From: Didymodactylos carnosus
Lineage: Eukaryota; Rotifera; Eurotatoria; Philodinida; Philodinidae
NCBI GenBank assembly: GCA_905250885.1
Contig: CAJNOQ010002136.1
Span: forward strand, 1 to 26,033
DNA: 26,033 nucleotides
Reading direction: 5' to 3'
Numbering within the stretch: the first letter of the stretch is position 1; the number at the start of each line of letters is the position of its first letter. This document shows, one piece after another, positions 1-9,841 of this stretch. Under the pieces are notes generated by a model, which was not told the DNA's origin, ran no database searches, and saw nothing but the letters and a program-made list of their open reading frames with translations. The translations under genes and the position numbers were made by a program.

Positions 1-160
1 GGCGGCGTTGAATCCGATGTAGAATCAGTACGAAATTCATTAATCCTAGTGAATTCGACGAACGCAAACAACGTTGCCGTCTAAAATAGCACATCAAAAC
101 ACCGTTAAACGAAGCTAGCTTGAAGGAATATGAATGATCCAAGAGTATAGTTGCGGTCAA

Positions 161-281
161 CACTCTAAAACAAAATGCGACTTAGGATTAAATTAAGTCG
201 GATTAATGTGTCTTATTTTCAAAGAATAAGGCACATTAGTGTGACTTAATTTGATCCTAAGTCGCAATTTTTTTAAGAGTG
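161..281. mobile_element. Hairpin MITE-like element
   Basis: The two ends are imperfect inverted repeats of about 55 nt. The left arm begins CACTCTAAAACAAAATGCGA and the right arm, read in reverse complement, begins CACTCTTAAAAAAATTGCGA. The arms remain alignable up to a seven-base loop near 225. Each arm also contains the self-complementary words GACTTA and TAAGTC. There is no coding capacity. A non-autonomous foldback or MITE copy is the simplest reading. I could not identify a convincing target-site duplication, so the superfamily is unknown. Confidence 0.75.
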
Positions 282-304
282 AAGTGTCCAGATGGACGAA
301 CCTT

Positions 305-535
305 GAAATACGACCTTGCAAGATCGTATAGGATCTAAAAAGATCTTATTGTAAGATTTCCCAAATGTCTGCATGATTCTTGTACAGATTTCACAAGATA
401 TTTCTTGCAACAAGCTTTCGTACGATCTTGCAGGATCTTATGATAGAATCTTGTATGATCGAGCAAGAAGTGACAAGGTTTCATAAGATCACATAAGAAT
501 TCATCAGATCTTATAAGATTATGTGCCTGATCATG
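305..535. repeat. Self-complementary word cluster (GATCTT/AAGATC)
   Basis: A patch packed with AAGATC, GATCTT, TCTTAT and ATAAGA words on both strands. Examples are AAAGATCTTATTGTAAGAT, TTGCAAGATCG matched later by CGATCTTGCA, and CAGATCTTATAAGATTATG. It is not a tandem repeat: the spacing is irregular and the words are degenerate. A minus-strand open frame crosses it (335-658), but its predicted residues follow the repeat words, so I do not call it a gene. It lies just downstream of the hairpin element, and similar words recur at 25320-25530. Confidence 0.7.
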
Positions 536-559
536 TTCTACAAATTTCCTCTCGACCTT

Positions 560-974
560 CTTTGAAAAATCTTTTTCTTTATTCATAATGTTTTCTAGCA
601 TACGGGTATAGGCACTGACGCCCTTAGGGTCGTGTCTAACCACGTTCCTTTTAGCCATACACTTTATTTGCGCTCACCTGATGTACATTATCAAATTATT
701 TTATGTTGATGTTGCAGATAAAGTAAGATTTGAAACATGAATCCGAAGTGTATGCACTAAGTGGAATAATTCAATGTGAGAGAAGGCCTTGTAAAACTAA
801 AACGGAACTAAGACGAGATCTAAGTAAATTGTCTACCTGTTTCCCATTTTGTAAAGGAGAGAGCTCGATTTTCCTTGATTTTGGCCCAGTGCTTTTTCGA
901 CTTAACTTTTATCAGATTTTGTAGAGAAAACGATTTTACACATTTTTAAGTGCATATGAATCCGAGCAAAATCG
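560..974. other. Gene-free stretch
   Basis: No supported gene, repeat or RNA. A 64-codon plus-strand open frame at 730-924 has no recognisable domain and no splice context. I see nothing else in it. Confidence 0.5.
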
Positions 975-1205
975 TTATGAAGCATGGTCTACCTCAGATA
1001 AATCCATATTAGCACCTGCGACATTCACTGGTTTAGCAACTACCATCGAAATTCCTGCTGCCATCGCATCAGTATCATAGCTACCTATAGTCCATCTGCA
1101 AGCTCTGACATTAATCACTCAACAATTAATCGTATGAGGCGCTGGTGCAGCACTCTCTGCTTCAACCTCGTCAGCCAGAGCAAAATGAATGATTTTCGAT
1201 CTCAT
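975..1205 (-). pseudogene. Broken reading frame, unknown family
   Basis: Read on the minus strand from an ATG at 1205-1203 to a TAA at 977-975, this gives 77 codons interrupted by one in-frame TGA at 1121-1119. The residues look like real protein: the first half contains FALADEVEAESAAPAP, and the second half contains RACRWTIGSYDTDAMAAGIS and ends AGANMDLSEVDHAS. Alanine, glycine and valine are frequent and the codons are visibly more GC-rich than the surrounding DNA. No intron of usual size could remove the TGA. I do not recognise the family. It could be a decayed gene piece, a transposon domain or a transferred fragment. Confidence 0.4.
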
Positions 1206-3069
1206 AGTTTTCAGATTGTTTCAGAACAAGGTACGAACATTACTCAAGTCATTCAATGAATGTTGCCATCTGACGATGCATGTTTAGTTAAATGTATAAA
1301 ACTATCTTTTGATCTAATACGATGCTCAACCACGTTTATTGATTCATTCGCGAAAGGAAAACAATATACGATGGCAAAACAGAAATTACAAAACGTCAGA
1401 CACAAGAAACAAAGTTGATTGATCTTTGTGATATTCGATATGTGAAATCCCATTATTCTGTTGTCGTTTTTGAGTAATTGTATCTAGCTATTTTATCTCT
1501 ATTAAAATATTTCATTAAAGAAGATAGCAGAGACAATGTTTCTACACATAACCGAGCCATAGGCACATTTGTGGATGCCAAACTTTGAAACATCATTTAA
1601 GAGTCCGGATAACAAAACAGAACTAAAAAATAATACACAAATTTGTCCTTTAACTGAAAAATTATAAATCATATATTTCGGATATTGACCGTGCATATAG
1701 CCAGGCTGTTTTAAGTTATTGTAAAGTTAATAGACTATGGAACAAATAGCTACGATGCAATTCATTTGAATATTTTGAACGGAGTTTTGAGATATTCAAG
1801 GGATGTATTATTATATAACATATTAGTAGTGAATGTTTTGCAAAAAGTGATGAGAAATGCATCATACATGTATAAACATGTGCTACATATTTGATGTAGT
1901 CATGCATATAATATTCAATTCGAAGTACAATATAATTCGGAAAATTATCAATTTTTCTTTACTTTAAAATTCATTAGTTTTACAGAGCACAAAAAATTAG
2001 TATCCTATTTGCGCTGTGTACGTAAAGCGAACTTGAAACTGTTATAAATAAATAAAATTTTCTTATCAGTGATAATATTTAGCTTATAACATCAACTGAA
2101 GTTGGAAAAACAATCCATTTTTTGATCCAATGCATGGTCATCGTGGTATTATTCGATATCCACTAATATCCGAACGCGTAACTTTAGAAAAACTAAATAT
2201 TTTCAGACATATATTTATATATATATCAATAAGAACGCCTTCTATATCGATATGAAAGGATTAATTCTATAAAAAAAACGTAAAAATGCCACCAGACGAT
2301 GTGAAATCATTTTTCACTAGAAGAAAACGTAAGCGTAAACGTTTACCATGATGTTGATTACTAACACATTCGAATGCAAATTCTTCTCTATAATTTGTAA
2401 TAATCTGAGAAAGTTTTGTTCCAATATCCATAGCTGTGTCCCAACATTATACGAATAGATATTCGTATATATGTTTCAAACATCATTCTGAGAAATTTCT
2501 GATAAAAGAACTAAGCTAATCCAAACTTTAAAACTGTCTACCGTTACCATTTTAAGCAACGATTTTATCATGAAAAATGATTAAATTCATAATTAGAGTA
2601 GAAATAACTCCAATTTTGTATCACAGTATTTATTCAAACCATCATAATATTAATTTTTTCGTTTCTTTCTCTCGTTTTTGTTTGGGTAAATATGACACAG
2701 AAATGGATTATCATGTAGGCCTTTCAAATGTCGTACAGTAGTTTTTTCTTTATTTCACTCGGCACGCCAACGTGACACATCTGTGTGGGGATGAGCTCTA
2801 TTATTATCCATTGTGAATAAAATAACATGTAAAATGGCCTTTCTTTCTTTCTAAATGTGAACGGTAAAGTTTTGTTTTTTATGCATAATTTTTTTCTTTT
2901 CTTCTGTTCATAATGAACAAACATACTTGTGTACATTCTTTTTTTTTTCATCTTGCGTTTTTTCATCTTTTTAATATAATAATAAAGTTAAATGGATCGT
3001 GGTCAACATGGCAATTATCAACAAATTAATGTTAACTAATGAGAGAAGAACATGAGTATTTGATGAACA
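1206..3069. other. Gene-free AT-rich spacer
   Basis: No supported gene. It contains long T-rich and A-rich runs, notably 2640-2990. A 52-codon plus-strand open frame lies at 1260-1418. A 21-codon frame at 2286-2351 ends in a basic stretch (RRKRKRKR) and contains a GTAAGC donor-like site, so it could be a stray first exon, but nothing confirms it. Upstream promoter elements for the gene at 3070 are presumably here; I cannot identify them. Confidence 0.5.
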
Positions 3070-5585
3070 ATGTATTTGAGAGAACAAATTCTATTATATA
3101 TTGAAATATTATTAGTAACTGTTTGTAATAAAACAAGAAGTTATGTAGATGGAAAATGTGAGTCTAGTATATAACTTAGCTATAAGAAAATTATTTCAAT
3201 AGATTGAGTATTTTTTATTTCTTTTAAGATTTTGAATATCAACTACCCAATCGCACTGTTACCGTTTGTCCCACATATTCCCTAGTCTCATTAGAATGTC
3301 CACAAGTAACTGCCAACACATTTGTTATTGATCAACAACAAACTCTCATTTCTCGTCGTCTTCTTAAACGTCGTCAATTGTGGAAACGTTTACCTGTCTA
3401 TATCATCTCCATCGATTATGTTCGTTCCTTTCCATCTAAAATTGGTCTCGATCATACATGTCAACCAGATTTTACTGATCCATGCTATGATTATGCTGGA
3501 AACTCGTTACCGTATTTGACGACACTTTGTTCTGGAAAAACACATTGTTCCGATATTCAAACATATCAAATTCGTGATCGTAGTCTTTGTCAATTTAAAG
3601 CTGTAACAGAAATTGGTTATCATTGTTTACCAACATGGTATAATTCAGATATACAAACAAAATGTGATATTTGTAAAAATGGCTCATTAACAAATGACTA
3701 TGGTTTTATTTACTCTCGAAATTATCCACAGAATACGGTACGTACTGTCTGTTATACAACCATCTATGCACGACCCGATCATAAAACAATTCTTTATTAT
3801 GTTAATGGTGAGTTGAATTATGATAGCCTAATGATTGAGAGTATTTCATCGGATGGCACTACGATTTTAAATATTACATTGAATGGAAATATATCAACAA
3901 GTTTACTAGCAGCGAGTACCCATGAAATGAAAATAACATTTGTTCCAAATACATTTATTTATGCACAACAGCCAACATATTATCTTCTCTATTTTTATAC
4001 GATACCAATCTGTTTCTATGAGTCATGTATCTTACCAACACTTCCATTAACATCTACTCCGATTACTACTACAACAACGGTACCAAGAATTCAATCAGTT
4101 GGTTGGACAAATATACCAAGTCTGTTAAGCATCATTTTCTAGTTATGTTTGATAAAAGGACTTCTTTATTTTCAGGTATATGGATAATTATTCCAATTAT
4201 TCTTGGTTATATTTTAATACTTTTACTAGCCATATTAATTGCATTGTGTTTACAGTATGTATAATACCTGTTTTTCTAACAAGAAAAGAAAATATTGGTT
4301 TTAGTCAAAAATTAATTTATATTCTAGACGTCGTCGCCGTCGTCGTCAGCGACTTCAGAAACCCATTACTCGTTATTTTGATAACAGTGGTGTATCGAGT
4401 CGTGCTCAACTAGTAACACCCATTCCAGTTACTCGACATCCCAGCAATGCAACATTACATCGTTCTGGTGCTAATAGTAGTAGTGTTGGTGGACTGGGAA
4501 TGGGTATAGATGATAGTTCTCGTACATCGGTTGCTCGTAGCATGAACAAATATCGAAGAGAAAGTAGAAGTGATTTTAATTTACACGATAGTCAAGCAGC
4601 AGGTGTTCGAAATGAATATTTTTATACGGAACATTGTCCTCGTCGGCATCCAAATCAATATCGCACAATGCACGATTTTCGTTCAAATGAACAATATCAT
4701 CGATCTTTAGCTAAATCATTTTCCGATTGTGAATTATGTAAACGTCTAGTAGTGGAAGAAGAACAACGGCATCGACGTTTCGATAATTCGCCAAGAATGG
4801 AACGTGTTGAATTACCAAACTTATTCAATCGAGACGAACGGCACCGTCGTACTGGTAATGATACAGTACGCTGTAAACGACGCAAATTTGATGATTGGGA
4901 CTTAAATTCATCGCCAGTACAACATGATTTTGTTCGGTCAGAATCATCATCGCCACCACCGCGTCGCACGTATCGTGAAAAAATAAAAGAACGATTTCGT
5001 GAGCGATTAACATATCGTAAACATTTGGGTAATGAAATTGGAGACTCGCCAATTGAAACCAATCGAAATCTAGTACATGATGGAACAACAGATAATAAAC
5101 AAATCTATCATCATTCTTCATCTTCCCATCATCGAAAATCGATGCATCGTGCTACACGTTCTTCTACAGCCGATCTGAATGATCGTCAAAATGTTGAATA
5201 TTCAACCGTTTTACCACGAAATATTCGACAACGAACTCATAGTGAGTCAAATTTAGATCCATCATTTACCACCGACATTGATAATCATGTTCGTCATTTG
5301 CCTGTTGAATATGTCCCATTGGATGAGCCAAAAAATACACGTACTGTTCAATATAGACGAAATTCAAGTTTAGAACGATTAACAATTGGTGACGATTGTG
5401 GAAGAAGTAATCATAATAATCGTGTAATGCAAAGTGATGATAATGGAACAACAAATTTCACTGTAAAATTCTATGATCATCATAATAATAGAGATGAACG
5501 AGAAATACAGGAAATGTCAATGAAGGTGAATGAACATTCAAGAGAAAGAGGGCGTTTCAAAGAGAGACATGTAATAGATAGTTAA
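3070..5585 (+). CDS. Single-pass receptor-like protein: SUEL lectin domain, CUB-like domain, TM, basic tail
   Basis: Four exons fit one frame: 3070-3157, 3229 to 4101 or 4119, 4176-4254 and 4328-5585, giving about 765-771 residues. The N terminus has a hydrophobic stretch (ILLYIEILLVTVC) read as a signal peptide. Residues about 40-162 match a SUEL/Gal_Lectin domain, with TVCPTYSLVSLECP, LTTLCSGKTHCSD, an IRDRSLC block, a closing IGYHC and eight cysteines. Residues about 175-290 are CUB-like (YGFIYSRNYPQN). A threonine-rich stalk leads to a membrane helix (IWIIIPIILGYILILLLAIL) in exon 3. Exon 4 opens with six arginines, a stop-transfer signal, then about 420 residues rich in Arg, His, Ser and Asn without a known domain. 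The family suggests extracellular glycan or ligand binding, as in latrophilin N termini; the ligand is unknown. The exon 2 donor is ambiguous: GTTGGA at 4102 or GTCTGT at 4120. Both keep frame. The start ATG has an in-frame stop two codons upstream, but an additional 5' exon is possible. Confidence 0.82.
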
Positions 5586-6845
5586 ATTAATTTTTTCTAG
5601 TATATGGTCTATTCGACTACTATTAGATGTATTCTTTTTACCTGCATTATTTGTTCCAAGATTCAAGAAATTTCTTTGACAGATTATTTTTCTGTTGTTC
5701 TATTGAAATCAAATATAGGACGGACAGCAGTCTGACTTAAGTTGTCTAAATTTTATGTATATTATTGCAATGTCATCACAAATAGCCAGTGAATTAACCT
5801 TTCAAAGATTAAACAATAATTTAGTTCATCTTTTAAAACAGAATAATTCTGATTCCATTAACTTTTCCACACCTGTCTTACCTTTAAATCATCTTGAACT
5901 TTATTTTAATCCTTCGGAGAATATTGTCTTTTCTATTGAACAGACTATAAGATGTCAATATATTATAAAATTAAATATTTATAGTTTATGATCTTGAACT
6001 ACATAGATTTTTGATATTTGTAATTTATAAAGGTTGTTCAAATAATGAAGTAAAATCGTACACTAACTAAAGAAGTAATTTTAACATTTTCAAATGTTTA
6101 ATCGTGTATAGATATCTCTTTTACTATAGATGACATTATTTCCATCCACCTTAACTTGCTCTGTCGCACTAAATTATTCGTTGAATAAAATAGAATAAAA
6201 AAAGAAAATGATCAACAAGTATTTTAAAATGAATTAAAACTGCTAAAGCTGCGACATTCTCAATCATTCCAATTTATTTTGATGAAGTGCACAAAAAGCA
6301 GAATATTTATACATCAAATTAAAAAAAGTGTTAAGGATTAAAATAGAAAAGGTTGAGGATTTCCCCCAGTGCCGTCTCTAACAACAAATAACAGACTCGA
6401 AGGACAAATATATCCAAGAGAAAATCGAACAATATTCTTATTCAGCTTTTGCAAAAGTTGATATGCAGAATTCAACATTGATGGCCATACTGATTCTTCT
6501 TGCTGGATCTTTGATGTTCTAAAAGACATTTTCAATAAAAAAAACAGCTGAACGTATTAGAAACAAAAATACTGACAAAGTTTTATCCCTTGGTACAAAT
6601 ATTGATTTTTTCCAATTCTTCTTAATCATCTTTTCACGGTATTCAAAATACCGGAAGTCTCAAAAACCTTAACTGCGCACCACTTCACTGGAACAGAAAT
6701 AATTTATATTTTATATTTTCATAGACGTTTTCACCGCGAAGGAAAGGTCTGGAAAGGTTTGGAAAGGTTTTAAAGGTGATTTTCGAATTGTAGCTCGCTC
6801 TCCTCTATCCGACCATGTGAACGCCATCGACAAGGATTAAAACCA
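5586..6845. other. Spacer with possible 3' UTR
   Basis: No supported gene. AATAAA words at 6184 and 6194 could serve polyadenylation but lie about 600 nt beyond the lectin gene's stop. A 78-codon plus-strand open frame (5755-5991) has no recognisable domain. At 6749-6774 the word GGAAAGGT recurs three times as a short imperfect tandem. Confidence 0.45.
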
Positions 6846-6851
6846 TTCAAC

Positions 6852-7068
6852 GTGATTTCAAAGCCATTGAAGACAAATACACATATTGAAAATCGGAAAT
6901 GGCTCGCAAATTTTGTTGCTGATTGGACTGAGGGGGATTTTCTACATATCGCGCTCTCGGATGAATTTTATATTTATGTGATAAGAAAACCAAACCACCA
7001 ACATGACAGAATTTGGGCAAAAAGTATCGAAGACATCAGCGATGATGAAAGGTACCGTGAAATGGTTT
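6852..7068 (+). pseudogene. Tc1/mariner transposase fragment
   Basis: An open stretch translates to residues typical of the middle of a mariner-type DDE transposase. NRKWLANFVADW is followed by a hydrophobic run into LSDEFYIYV, where the aspartate sits at the usual position of the second catalytic residue, and then by NHQHDRIWAKSIEDISDDER, which corresponds to the conserved Q/HNDRIWA segment. The N-terminal helix-turn-helix region, the first catalytic Asp and the final Asp/Glu block are absent, and the sequence runs straight into an unrelated repeat near 7070. It is a truncated, inactive remnant. The assignment rests on recalled family motifs. Confidence 0.6.
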
Positions 7069-7250
7069 ACGATGACCGTTTAAGTGCCGTTTTTCGACCG
7101 TTTTCATAACGTAGCGTTTGGGACTGTTTTCACGCCGTAAATTAACGGTGTAAAAACGATACATTAATGGTGGTCGTAAACGGCGTGTTTTTACACCGTT
7201 TTTATGATGACCGTTAATGTGCTGTTTACACGCCGTTAACGGACCGTTCT
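7068..7250. repeat. Self-complementary word cluster (CCGTTA / GGTGTAAAAACG)
   Basis: Near-copies of ATGACCGTTTAAGTGCCGTT recur (about 7072 and 7204), together with ACGGTGTAAAAACG facing CGTGTTTTTACACCGT as a hairpin pair. The words CCGTTA/TAACGG and GGCGTG/CACGCC appear in both orientations. It abuts the mariner fragment directly. It may be a non-autonomous element, but the ends cannot be fixed. Confidence 0.6.
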
Positions 7251-7674
7251 GTTTGGCCTGGGTAATACTTCTATCGTATATTTGGTTCCCTCTAAGATCA
7301 AGTAAAGTGAGAGTTTTGTTTAATTTTAGTGGTTCTACCAGTGCTACACCTCCTCTATCATAAATATACCTGTTAGATTCATTTTAAAACTAAACTGAGC
7401 TTCCACGCTTTTATCTGGAAGGAAACTTTTGAGAACTACGATATGCTTCAGAGGAATAAAACAACTTCGAGATGAATGCAAAACACTTTTTCGGTATTGG
7501 ATTTTAAAAAAAAGCTTGCTGAATGAAAAATGATATGAAAATAGATTTTTAGAGACAAAAAGCATTTGTTAATTGAAAGAGGAGACTTGAAGCTACCACA
7601 CCATGTGCTGTCCTAAAAGTCAATATTTTTGACAAAAATCGTCATTTTTAACAGAGGGTGAATGATTGAGAATA

Positions 7675-7800
7675 GAGATGTGCACGGGTTCGTACCGTTT
7701 TCGTACCCATACCCGACCCGATAATTTTTTTCCACCCGTATCCTACCCGGTCCGAGAACTTTGTATCCATACGCGACCTGTACCCGACTTATGCCTAAGA
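7675..7800. repeat. Degenerate CGTACCC/ATACCCG low-complexity repeat with hAT-like end
   Basis: The segment starts with TAGAGATGTGCACGGGTTCG, which resembles hAT-type termini, and continues with imperfect repeats of TACCCATACCCGACCCG. A minus-strand open frame across it is rich in Gly, Tyr and Arg only because of the repeat. The partner terminus was not found within the window, so this is a fragment. It lies just beyond the 3' end of the MULE gene. Confidence 0.5.
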
Positions 7801-7823
7801 AATTTCTCCTTTTCGTTGTCCAA

Positions 7824-9320
7824 CTAAACGCTTTTTTTTTTTTCGCCAACTAACGCTAAACTTTTATATTTATGTGATAAATGGGTCTCCTCATCTTTCA
7901 AAGAATTAATGAAATGCCAAATATTCGGGTGGTGTTTGTTCACGCGCACATTGAATCGATTATGCCAGCCTACATAAACAACCATTAGGTTCAAACCAGA
8001 TGGAACTAAAGATATACCTTCTGAAGCATTATTAGTTCGTCGACTCGTCCCGCAAACATTCCATAGATGAATGGGCGCTTCATTTAACCAGAAACGTGAG
8101 AAATAATTGAATAGAGGACGTAGTGTAAGGGGAGAATCGTCTTGTAACTCTTCAAAAGCAATTTTGACGTCGCCTAATGGAATTAAAGCCAATGACATCA
8201 GTTTTCGACATGCACTTCTTGAATCTTCATCATCTCTATATGCCGTTGTGAGACCGAGTGTTTGAATATTGCGATAGATCGCTTGAGTAAAATGGAAGTA
8301 ACATCCACTGTGATGTGCTTGAGGGAACTAAAGAAAGAAACAAAGAGAAGTTCAATCGATATTCCCCAGTAGTTCTTACTTCAGATGCCACAGCTTTTAT
8401 CAGAGCCTTCTCAAAATCACTCGTTATTCGCGACGGGTTGAAGTTCATTTTGAGATTAGTGGCATGATCTTTCAGCTCCCGAAATAATTCGACGTATGTA
8501 CGATGAGTTCGATCAGCTAATAAACCAATAACACAGGGGAAACCTGAAAAGATACATCTCAAATATGAGATTCAGCGAGAAGATGACGTTCACTTGCTTT
8601 TCTCATGTTTCACAGCATGAATTGTGTAGACCTGGTCGAAATTAGGAGGACAACTATCAAATGTACCATCCATTGATATCTGTTTGGCATCAAATAAGAA
8701 TTTGAGTTGTCTTTTGGTTGCAAATAGAATTAAACGTTTTTTACGTTTAACTCGATCAGTGCATATGAATTGGTCTTGGTTGTGTGTAGTTGCATATAGA
8801 TCGGGAATATCGAATACAGACGAAGACGGAAGAACAGGAGTAATTTTTCGACGTGCTCTATTCAATGATGATCCTAAATAAGAAAAAACATATTGTATCC
8901 CGTTAATTAACGTAAATTGCACAGACCCCATTCGTACGATGATGGAACGATTGCTGCAGCTGTTTGAGAGAAATTCTGTTTCGCTAATTCATCATCGTAT
9001 ATCTTAGCAACGGTCGTAGTTTCACTGACCGTTCGTGTTTTCACTCTTTGCTTGAAATTTCGAATTTCAACCTCCTCTGGACTTGGCAAATGCTGATGAT
9101 TACCTGTGAATTTTAAGAACGCGCCATTCGAATCTGTATGTACCTTTGCTGAACAATCGCCTTCTTCACATGACCAGTATTTAGTTGCTGCTGTTTTCTT
9201 GTTGCATCGAAATATGTAAGAATCAAGAACCAGCAATTCGTTTCCTTTGTTACTCTTGATAAATGACACTGCAGGAGTTACCGTGTTGAAATTAATTTTC
9301 GACGGTACAGATATTTTGTA
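7824..9320 (-). CDS. FLYWCH zinc finger-MULE transposase-like protein
   Basis: Five exons read in one frame: upstream limit to 8927, 8873-8598, 8543-8380, 8327-8018 and 7969-7824. Counting from codon 9269, this gives 412 residues. A FLYWCH finger occupies residues 1-62 (Y18, W32, C34, C39, H58, H60). The MULE domain follows: D183 in SMDGTF, D249 in ITSDFEKA, the CxxH motif C270/H273 in HHSGCYFHFTQAIYR, and E364 in NNASEGWH. All catalytic positions are present. Introns are 53, 54, 52 and 48 nt; the second uses a GC donor (GCAAGT), which restores the frame across KHEKS-FPCVIGLL. The true start is unresolved: codon 9269 is GTG, the frame is open upstream to a TAA near 9330, and no ATG occurs there, so a 5' exon is missing or lost. 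The C terminus stops at TAG 7824 just after a 12-base poly-A run and may be shortened. It could be an active Mutator-like transposase, a domesticated copy or a recent relic; no terminal repeats were found. Confidence 0.88.
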
Positions 9321-9330
9321 ACAAGATAGA

Positions 9331-9840
9331 ATGAATAGTTAAGAGCTCGTATGTAAATTTTAGAGAGTGTTTTGTTTCTGTCCGCCCACTTGGCAATTGT
9401 AAAATAATACTTTGTACAAATCTATCGAACTGAATGGACTATGATCTATACTTATTGATGTCACCTCATCCAACAGAACGGCAAAACATTTCACATACAA
9501 ACAAAATGACAGTTTGCACAGAAGATTTGCAGATCTCTCGGCAGAACTATGAACAAGAAATATTTTGGAGATACCAGTACAGGCCTCGCAGTGATCCTGA
9601 TTTTCCTGATTTTTGTTGCTTTTCGAAACTAGGTAATTTCCCTTGAAGAAAATGTTGGTGAATATATGGGCATTTTTTCTTTCTAGATTTTAGGTTTTCG
9701 ACATTCTACTCTTCGATCTTATCCATTCTGCGTTTTCACTTTCGGTGTTCTGAGTTTTCGAGATTCGGCCATACATTCTACTTCACTGATAGTATCGCAG
9801 TCCTTACAAATAAAGTTTCATGATTCTCGCCATCCAATAT
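9331..9840. other. Gene-free stretch
   Basis: Upstream of the FLYWCH-MULE frame. It may hold its promoter or a missing first exon, but I could not find a convincing ATG exon with a donor. A 70-codon plus-strand open frame at 9434-9646 has no recognisable domain. Confidence 0.4.
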
Positions 9841-9841
9841 A

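Noticed and set aside
300..540. CRISPR array
   Set aside because: Words are irregularly spaced, degenerate and in both orientations, with no constant repeat-spacer period, and the window is eukaryotic.
335..658. 107-codon minus-strand open frame
   Set aside because: Its sequence is mostly the GATCTT/TCTTAT repeat words, with no domain and no splice signals.
4697..5454. Minus-strand frames of up to 121 codons opposite the lectin gene tail
   Set aside because: They are shadows of the plus-strand exon, which is continuous with the membrane exon and has consistent splice phases.
5755..5991. 78-codon plus-strand open frame after the lectin gene
   Set aside because: Residue composition is plausible, but there is no recognisable motif, no partner exon and it lies where a 3' UTR is expected.
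7613..7849. 78-codon Gly/Tyr/Arg-rich minus-strand frame
   Set aside because: It is the translation of a CGTACCC-type repeat, not a gene.
8544..8594. GT donor GTGAAC for MULE intron 2
   Set aside because: It puts exon 3 out of frame with the conserved FPCVIGLLADRTHRTY block.
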